Origin: Psychrobacter sp. UBA3962
GTDB lineage: Bacteria > Pseudomonadota > Gammaproteobacteria > Pseudomonadales > Moraxellaceae
Length of the DNA: 38,114 nucleotides
NCBI RefSeq assembly: GCF_002385225.1
Contig: NZ_DGDC01000050.1
Span: 1-38,114, forward strand
Direction of reading: 5' to 3'
Under the pieces are notes generated by a model. It worked only from the letters and a program-made list of their open reading frames with translations, had not been told where the DNA came from and ran no database searches. Positions 32,521 to 38,114 of the stretch are shown piece after piece (position 1 is the first letter of the stretch; each line of letters opens with the position of its first letter). The position numbers and the translations under genes were made by a program.

Positions 32521-32829
32521 TTACTTAGACATATATTCAATCAATTCAGCATAGTCTTTGCTGGTTTTACAGTCGCCGCATAAGCCACCAGCAGGCATCT
32601 GTTTACCGCCAGCTCTCACTGACTCAACCAAAGCGGGCATGCCTTTTTCAGATTTGAGTTTTTGCCAATACTGGGTGTCCCCTTTTTGAGGGGCTTTAAA
32701 GGCCCCACTAGAGTGACAGGTAGCACAGCTCGTCTCATAACGTTTGGCAACATCGGCATTACCCAAGATGGGAATACTACTTAACATTAGGGTAGCAACC
32801 ACAGGTAATAGCACTTTATTAAACTTCAT
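32521..32829 (-). CDS. Cytochrome c5
   Basis: Small periplasmic monohaem cytochrome, 102 residues. Signal peptide about 1-25, then the haem motif CATCH (Cys35, Cys38, His39), the Met ligand Met78 in KQMPAGG, and the CxxC pair Cys84 and Cys87 that forms the disulfide typical of c5. GDTQYWQKLKSEKGMPALVESV and the terminal AELIEYMSK fit the family. AAGGAG precedes the ATG at 32829. It has its own terminator and its partner c4 follows on the same strand, suggesting a shared electron-transfer role. Confidence 0.93.
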   Translation of the reverse strand: MKFNKVLLPVVATLMLSSIPILGNADVAKRYETSCATCHSSGAFKAPQKGDTQYWQKLKSEKGMPALVESVRAGGKQMPAGGLCGDCKTSKDYAELIEYMSK

Positions 32830-33375
32830 TAATACTCTCCTTACCTTCGTCGCTTCTTAACACCACATGATGAAATGCGTATGAAAAGACTTAAGCATTA
32901 AGGGCTCTACATGAGCCGTAAATATAACGAGGTGTCGTACAATTAATAAAAATAGGTTAATTTATAATAAAAAATAGCTTGGCACTTTTTGGGCGACTGA
33001 CTTTATTGGTAATAATATTATTTATAATAAGATGGAATGTGATCGATAGCTAACAGCCACTACTTTCCTTAATTTCAGTATACACCCATTCACCTAATTA
33101 CTATTATGAAGGCATTTATCTCTATTTCAATGCCAATATCCCTAGTTTTTTGTAAATGCCATTTTATTAAAAGAGTTAAGGTATAAATTTAGAACATTCA
33201 AACAGCAATAAACTCTCTATCGTTTAGATTAATAAATGCTAATCAATGTGTTTTTGAACTTCTACCCCTTTAATAAACCGTTTTGATGAACAGTAATGCA
33301 CCTTTTTTACTTTACCATTTCACACTGCAACACAAAGCTTCATTCACGCCATTATCTTTCACAAGCAAGACTGGT

Positions 33376-33381
33376 TATAAT
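33376..33381 (+). promoter_or_regulatory. Candidate engB -10 element
   Basis: Perfect TATAAT about 197 bases before the engB start, with no clear -35. It would place the inverted repeat 33471-33515 in the engB leader. Confidence 0.35.
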
Positions 33382-33470
33382 GGGAAGAAATGACAGGCAT
33401 TTATTTAACGTTACTTTTATCCTTATTCTAAGTGTGCCTATTTCGTGCCCTACTATTTATTTATAAAAGC

Positions 33471-33515
33471 ACTTTTTATGAGGGTGTTTTTTATAAAGCT
33501 ATTTTCATAAAAAGT
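33471..33515 (+). repeat. Inverted repeat in the engB leader
   Basis: Perfect 11-base arms (33471-33481 and 33505-33515) with a 23-base loop, 62 bases before the engB start. AT-rich arms would melt easily, so a temperature-sensitive RNA fold is possible, but nothing proves it. Confidence 0.45.
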
Positions 33516-33577
33516 AACTTTATTATTGACCTAATAGCCGTCAAATCTATTTTATACCGTTTAAACTTGAGACCCTT

Positions 33578-34282
33578 ATGGCTAATGCACCAAAGACCAA
33601 AAAGACCAAAGCACCACAATATGTTGCTCCAGAATCTGCAGCAGACTTATCCCATTTATCGCCTCGCCAACGCTTGGAGCAAACTGAATTCTTGATGTCA
33701 GCCCCTACCTTTAAGCTATGCCCAGCCGATACGGGTTATGAGGTGGCTTTCGCAGGACGCTCTAACGCAGGTAAATCCTCTGCTATTAACGTATTAACCA
33801 ATCAGCGTCAGCTGGCGCGTTCCTCAAAGACGCCAGGCCGAACCCAAATGATCAACTTCTTCTCTATTGGTAATGACGAAGCCCGTTTGGTGGATTTACC
33901 TGGCTATGGTTATGCCGCTGTTCCTGAAAAGATGAAACTGGTTTGGCAAAAAGAGCTGGAAGAGTATTTGGTATCGCGTGAAAGCTTAGCAGGCTTAGTA
34001 CTATTAATGGACAGTCGCCACCCACTTAAGTTCTTCGATGAGCAGATGCTACACTGGGCCAAAGATGGTGAGTTACCGGTGCACGTGCTGTTAACCAAAT
34101 CCGATAAGTTTAAATATGGTCCAGCTAAAAATATTTTACTGCAAACCAAACGTGAATTAGAAAAGCTTGATTTACCTTTTTCTATTCAACTGTTCTCCTC
34201 ATTAAAAAAAGAAGGGGTAGATGAATTGGCAGAAGTTATGGGACGCTGGTTAAGAATTGATGGCCAATCTACTGCTGAATAG
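33578..34282 (+). CDS. engB: Ribosome biogenesis GTPase EngB/YsxC
   Basis: GTPase needed for large-subunit assembly. In 234 residues: G1 GRSNAGKS at 60-67, the switch I SSKTPGRTQ that follows (82-90), G3 DLPG at 106-109 within DLPGYGYA, and G4 TKSD at 173-176. A polar Lys-rich N-terminus of about 20 residues precedes the domain. The ATG at 33578 has only a weak ribosome binding site (GAG), so the start could be later, but no better one is seen before the domain. Divergent from the cytochrome genes, as in Pseudomonas. A weak hairpin follows the stop (34281-34304). Confidence 0.95.
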   Translation: MANAPKTKKTKAPQYVAPESAADLSHLSPRQRLEQTEFLMSAPTFKLCPADTGYEVAFAGRSNAGKSSAINVLTNQRQLARSSKTPGRTQMINFFSIGNDEARLVDLPGYGYAAVPEKMKLVWQKELEEYLVSRESLAGLVLLMDSRHPLKFFDEQMLHWAKDGELPVHVLLTKSDKFKYGPAKNILLQTKRELEKLDLPFSIQLFSSLKKEGVDELAEVMGRWLRIDGQSTAE

Positions 34283-34515
34283 CTGCTAACTTTAGTAGCT
34301 ATTTCCCTCTAAGGAAGCTTTTATTTTATAATGAGAATATTGTGCTTTACTTTATAGCTATTTTTTGTAAGTCTTAAATATTTTATAAATTGCTAGACTC
34401 ACTTTAACCTCATTACTATTTAATTTTATTCCTTGTTATTTTTTTAGTATCGCAGCATTTTATCTAGTTTTTAAACTTTCATTTTTGTTTTAACTTAACA
34501 TATAAGACGGCTTCT

Positions 34516-37356
34516 ATGACTGATTCGACTAATTCAACTCCAGATTACAAAGATACGTTAAACCTTGCCGATACCGCGTTTCCAATGCGAGGCAACCTAG
34601 CTCAACGTGAGCCAGATTGGTTAAAAGCTTGGGAAGCGGATAATGTGTATGGCAAAATTCGTGAAGCCAAAGCAGGACGTGAAAAATATATCTTGCATGA
34701 TGGCCCTCCATACGCCAACGGTCAAATTCACTTAGGTCATGCGGTAAACAAAGTTCTAAAAGATATTATTGTTAAATCAAAAACGTTGTCAGGCTACGAT
34801 GCTCCTTATGTGCCTGGTTGGGACTGTCATGGTCTACCTATTGAGCAAAAGGTAGAAGCCAAAGTAGGTAAAGTAGGTCAAAAGGTTTCAGCGACTGAGT
34901 TTCGTGGTTTATGCCGCGAATATGCACGTAGCCAAGTTGACTTACAAATGGCTGACTTTAAACGTCTTGGGGTGTTTGGGGATTGGGACAATCCTTATCT
35001 AACCATGAACTTCCAACAAGAAGCCAATATCGTACGTGCTCTAGGTAAAATCTATGCCAATGGCTATGTCACTCGTGGCATGAAGCCGGTTAACTGGTGT
35101 CTAGATTGTGGCTCTTCACTGGCGGAAGCTGAAGTAGAATATGAGGACAAAACCTCAGACGCTATTTACGTAGCTTTTGATCTAGTTGATCCTTCACAAG
35201 TTTTACCTGAAGGCAATACTGAGAAAACAGCAGCGGTTATCTGGACCACAACCCCTTGGACCTTGCCAGCCAACCAAGCCATCGCTGTTAGTGCAGACTT
35301 TGAATATAGCGTTGTCAAAACCAGCAAAGGCAATCTGCTGCTAGCGACTGATTTAGTAGAAGATGCTTTACAGGCGCTTGGGTTAGAAAACGAAGGCGTT
35401 ATCACCACCCTACCTGGTGATAAGCTTGAATTGGTCAAAGCCCAGCACCCCTTAATCGAATCACGCCAAGTGCCTATTATTTTGGGGGAGCACGTGACCA
35501 CTGAAAGCGGTACGGGCTTAGTCCACACTGCTCCTGCTCATGGTGCCGATGACTATGTGGTAAGCTTACGTTATGATTTACCTGTGACCAACCCTGTTGG
35601 TGGTAATGGCGTCTATCTAGAGACGGCTGAAGTATTCATTGGTGAACACATTTACAAAGCTCAGCCAAAAATTATTGAGACTTTGAATGACAGTGGCCAT
35701 CTATTAAAGCATTACAAAATGGAGCACAGCTATCCGCATTGCTGGCGTCATAAGTCTCCCATTATTTTCCGTGCTACCCCGCAGTGGTTTATCCGCATGG
35801 ATCACAAGGTGACTGAAGGCGGTAACACTTTAAGACAGCAAACTATGCAGGATATTCCAAATGTCATTTGGACACCTGCTTGGGGCCAAAACCGTATTGA
35901 AGCTATGGTTGCTGGTCGTCCAGACTGGTGTATTTCTCGCCAGCGTACTTGGGGCGTGCCCATTCCTTTCTTCACCCATAAAGACACTGATGAGTTGCAT
36001 CCCAACACCTTAGAATTGATGGAAGACATCGCTCAAGTTATCGAAAAAGGCGGGGTAGAAGCTTGGTTTGACGCTTCAGCTGAAGACTTCATCGGCGAAG
36101 ATGCCAAGGAATATGTAAAATCAACCGATACCTTAGATGTTTGGTTCGACTCAGGGACCACCCACTTTGCGGTGCTTGAGCAAGACGAAAACCAGACCAA
36201 CCCTGCAGATATGTACTTAGAAGGCTCAGACCAACACCGCGGTTGGTTCCAGACCTCATTACTCACCTCTGAAGCTATGTATGGTAGAGCGCCGTACAAA
36301 CAAGTATTAACCCATGGCTTCGTGGTTGATGAGAACGGCCGTAAGATGAGTAAGTCGTTGGGCAACATCATTAATCCACAAGATGAAATTAATAAAACCG
36401 GCGCTGATATGCTGCGCATGTGGATTGCTTCAAGCGATTATCGCTATGAGATGAATGCGGGTAAACAAGCGTTTAAGGGTGCGACAGATATGTATCGCCG
36501 TATCCGTAACACAGTACGCTTCTTATTAGCAAACACCGATGACTTCAAGCCAGAAACCGACAGTTTGGCTATGGATGAGCTGGTGAGTTTAGATAAGTAC
36601 ATAATGCTACGCGCCCAAAAAGTACAGCAATCTATCATTGCTGCTTATGATGCGATGGACTTCCACCAAGTCACCCAGCAAGTAACGGCTTTTTGTTCTC
36701 AAGACTTGGGTGGCTTCTACTTAGACATCATTAAAGACCGTCAATACACCACCATGGCAGAAGGCAAGCCTCGTCGCTCAGCCCAGACAGCAATGTATCA
36801 TATTGCTCATGCCTTACTACGCTGGATAGCCCCTATCTTAAGCTTTACCGCTCAAGAAGCTTGGGAAGCGCTGCTAAAAGAGTCGGCTACTGGTGCTAAC
36901 GCTTATGTCTTTACTCAAGACTGGTACGAACTACCTGACTTTAGTATGGACAAAATCAGTGAGGCAGATTGGACGGTTATTTTGGAAGCCAAAGATGCCA
37001 TCAACAAAGTTATTGAGCATGCTCGTGAGCAAAAACAAATCAATGCCAACTTATCAGCAGCAGTGGCTATCTATGCGGATGGTGAGATTTACGATAGCTT
37101 AGCGAAGCTTGAAGATGAGCTGCGCTTTGTATTAATCACCAGTTCAGCGAGCTTAAATAAACTGAGTGACTCACAACTAGGCAGTGCTACTGAGTTAGAC
37201 AATCTTCGCGTTGAAGTGACCTCTGCTGAAGGTACTAAATGTATCCGCTGTTGGCACGTGCGTGATGATGTGGGCTCAGATCCTAAGCACCCACAGATTT
37301 GTACCCGCTGTGTGAGCAATATCGAAGGCTCAGGTGAGGTTCGTCATTATGCCTAA
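34516..37356 (+). CDS. ileS: Isoleucyl-tRNA synthetase
   Basis: Class I aminoacyl-tRNA synthetase charging tRNA-Ile, 946 residues, typical of the bacterial enzyme. The HIGH-type motif is HLGH at 72-75 within PYANGQIHLGHAVNK; KMSKS is at 610-614. The editing domain contains the TTTPWTLPANQAIAV and GTGLVHTAPAHG stretches. The C-terminal zinc finger has Cys909, Cys912, Cys929 and Cys932. This is the short, mupirocin-sensitive (IleS1) type by structure. The ATG at 34516 has little ribosome binding site. The stop overlaps the start of lspA by eight bases, so the pair is probably translationally coupled, as in E. coli. Confidence 0.98.
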   Translation: MTDSTNSTPDYKDTLNLADTAFPMRGNLAQREPDWLKAWEADNVYGKIREAKAGREKYILHDGPPYANGQIHLGHAVNKVLKDIIVKSKTLSGYDAPYVPGWDCHGLPIEQKVEAKVGKVGQKVSATEFRGLCREYARSQVDLQMADFKRLGVFGDWDNPYLTMNFQQEANIVRALGKIYANGYVTRGMKPVNWCLDCGSSLAEAEVEYEDKTSDAIYVAFDLVDPSQVLPEGNTEKTAAVIWTTTPWTLPANQAIAVSADFEYSVVKTSKGNLLLATDLVEDALQALGLENEGVITTLPGDKLELVKAQHPLIESRQVPIILGEHVTTESGTGLVHTAPAHGADDYVVSLRYDLPVTNPVGGNGVYLETAEVFIGEHIYKAQPKIIETLNDSGHLLKHYKMEHSYPHCWRHKSPIIFRATPQWFIRMDHKVTEGGNTLRQQTMQDIPNVIWTPAWGQNRIEAMVAGRPDWCISRQRTWGVPIPFFTHKDTDELHPNTLELMEDIAQVIEKGGVEAWFDASAEDFIGEDAKEYVKSTDTLDVWFDSGTTHFAVLEQDENQTNPADMYLEGSDQHRGWFQTSLLTSEAMYGRAPYKQVLTHGFVVDENGRKMSKSLGNIINPQDEINKTGADMLRMWIASSDYRYEMNAGKQAFKGATDMYRRIRNTVRFLLANTDDFKPETDSLAMDELVSLDKYIMLRAQKVQQSIIAAYDAMDFHQVTQQVTAFCSQDLGGFYLDIIKDRQYTTMAEGKPRRSAQTAMYHIAHALLRWIAPILSFTAQEAWEALLKESATGANAYVFTQDWYELPDFSMDKISEADWTVILEAKDAINKVIEHAREQKQINANLSAAVAIYADGEIYDSLAKLEDELRFVLITSSASLNKLSDSQLGSATELDNLRVEVTSAEGTKCIRCWHVRDDVGSDPKHPQICTRCVSNIEGSGEVRHYA

Positions 37357-37981
37357 TACTGCAGGCAATAACCCTAGCAACAACTTAGACAATGGCTCCA
37401 ATAACTTGGCTGACAAGACCGTTGCTCCTGCTTATGCCACTGCGTCGCCTAGTTTAACTAAGCGGCCTAAGCTTACGCCTAATAAACAGCAGGCTTTATT
37501 ATGGTATGTGCTCTCTTTAGTAGTGATTGGGCTGGATCAATGGACTAAATGGTTGGCTGAGCTAAAGCTTAACTTCCATGAGCCAGTGGCGGTTATTGAG
37601 CCTATCCTAAATTGGACCTTGGCCTATAACTATGGCGCTGCTTTTAGCTTTTTAGCAGATCAAGGCGGTTGGCAAAAGTGGTTTTTTGCTGGCCTGTCAT
37701 TGGCGATGTCTTTGTTTTTAGTGTGGTACCTTACTCGAGCTCCGCGTCAGGCTAAGCTATTCAATGTTGGTTTGGCTTTAATCTTAGGCGGCGCCATTGG
37801 TAACTTAATCGACCGAGTACGCATTGGTAAAGTTATTGACTTCATCCATGTGCATTATGCCGATGTTTGGCACTACCCTATTTTCAACGTAGCTGATATT
37901 GCTATTTGTGTTGGGGTAGCCATTGTGGTGATTGATATGCTGTTTTTGGAAGGCAAACGTAACGCGAAATACCAAGCTTAA
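37349..37981 (+). CDS. lspA: Lipoprotein signal peptidase
   Basis: Inner-membrane aspartyl protease (signal peptidase II) that removes signal peptides from prolipoproteins such as BamE. I start it at ATG 37349 (210 residues) because AGGTGAGG lies 9 bases upstream; a GTG at 37334 is less likely. Four membrane helices; catalytic aspartates Asp164 in VIDFI and Asp183 in FNVAD are 19 apart, as in the P. aeruginosa enzyme; GNLIDR precedes. An unusual hydrophilic N-terminus of about 45 residues precedes the first helix (family usual total 160-170). It overlaps ileS by eight bases. In E. coli fkpB and ispH follow; here a terminator follows. Confidence 0.95.
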   Translation: MPNTAGNNPSNNLDNGSNNLADKTVAPAYATASPSLTKRPKLTPNKQQALLWYVLSLVVIGLDQWTKWLAELKLNFHEPVAVIEPILNWTLAYNYGAAFSFLADQGGWQKWFFAGLSLAMSLFLVWYLTRAPRQAKLFNVGLALILGGAIGNLIDRVRIGKVIDFIHVHYADVWHYPIFNVADIAICVGVAIVVIDMLFLEGKRNAKYQA

Positions 37982-38030
37982 GCCAGCTATATTTTCAATA
38001 GCGAGTTTTTAAATAAAATTTAAATCAAAC

Positions 38031-38058
38031 AAAGCCCGTCAATGACGGGCTTTATTTT
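38031..38058 (+). terminator. ileS-lspA terminator
   Basis: Perfect 10-base stem AAAGCCCGTC/GACGGGCTTT (38031-38040 and 38044-38053) with a 3-base loop and ATTTTG tail, 50 bases after lspA. Confidence 0.85.
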
Positions 38059-38114
38059 GGCTATGGCTCTCGGCACTTAAAACTGCGATAAGTCGGTAAG
38101 CATCCGACCAACCC

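Larger units (their letters stand above)
32830..33577. other. 748-base AT-rich gap before engB
   Basis: The largest gap in the window. I see no credible gene; a short plus frame from 33432 overlaps engB in another frame and looks spurious. There is a TATAAT at 33376-33381 (possible engB promoter, weak -35) and an 11-base perfect inverted repeat ACTTTTTATGA/TCATAAAAAGT at 33471-33481 and 33505-33515. The left part (32830-33350) shows nothing recognisable. Confidence 0.5.

Noticed and set aside
33432..33695. Short plus-strand open frame before engB as a small gene
   Set aside because: It overlaps the engB start in another frame, has no good ribosome binding site, and its composition mirrors AT-rich non-coding DNA.
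1..38114. Mobile elements, CRISPR arrays, toxin-antitoxin or defence islands
   Set aside because: No transposase, integrase, regular spacer-repeat array or defence gene was seen; gene content and order are core chromosomal throughout.

Overview
The window looks like chromosomal core genome of a gammaproteobacterium, most probably a Moraxellaceae member close to Psychrobacter. The reasons are the moderately AT-rich composition (by eye), the str-operon order rpsL-rpsG-fusA-tuf, the divergent fur/bamE and yggS/pilT pairs, cytochrome c4/c5 genes beside engB, and the ileS-lspA overlap. The genus call is inference; no 16S rRNA or search result supports it.

Layout. Bases 1-4290 hold the str operon on the minus strand (rpsL, rpsG, fusA and the first 80 codons of tuf), with a clear sigma70 promoter at 4257-4285 and unusually long structured gaps. 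Bases 4478-6131 carry an FkpB-type peptidyl-prolyl isomerase and a Tas-type aldo/keto reductase (plus). Two tandem PlsC-like acyltransferase paralogues follow (minus, 6314-8209), then hflX with a TTG start (plus), an LrgA/LrgB membrane pair, and a secreted DUF4124-SLT lytic transglycosylase. Bases 12692-16738 (minus) hold a DUF2789 protein, malate dehydrogenase and a large Slt70-like transglycosylase. miaB is on plus. A minus block follows: a LysE/RhtB exporter, argE, a nucleoside deaminase and a UPF0149 protein. The divergent plus pair is a Gln-rich coiled-coil protein and zapA. Then come a small membrane-anchored Cys protein (minus), nadE (plus), yggS (minus) and pilT (plus).

Bases 28468-32829 hold fur, bamE, rnfH with an overlapping divergent NSS-like membrane protein, and cytochromes c4 and c5. 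The right end, after a 748-base AT-rich gap, carries engB, ileS and lspA.

Together the genes serve translation (S12, S7, EF-G, EF-Tu, IleRS, EngB, HflX, MiaB), envelope building (lytic transglycosylases, acyltransferases, BamE, LspA), division (ZapA and partner), respiration (c4, c5), cofactor and arginine metabolism (NadE, YggS, ArgE, Mdh), iron control (Fur) and twitching motility (PilT). Most convergent gene pairs are separated by strong, often bidirectional, intrinsic terminators. I found no tRNA, rRNA, insertion sequence, prophage, CRISPR array or clear horizontally acquired island. No strong candidate for a new biological system is visible; the most interesting leads are the NSS-like protein coupled to RnfH, the structured str-operon leaders and gaps, and several small repeat or operator-like arrays in intergenic DNA.
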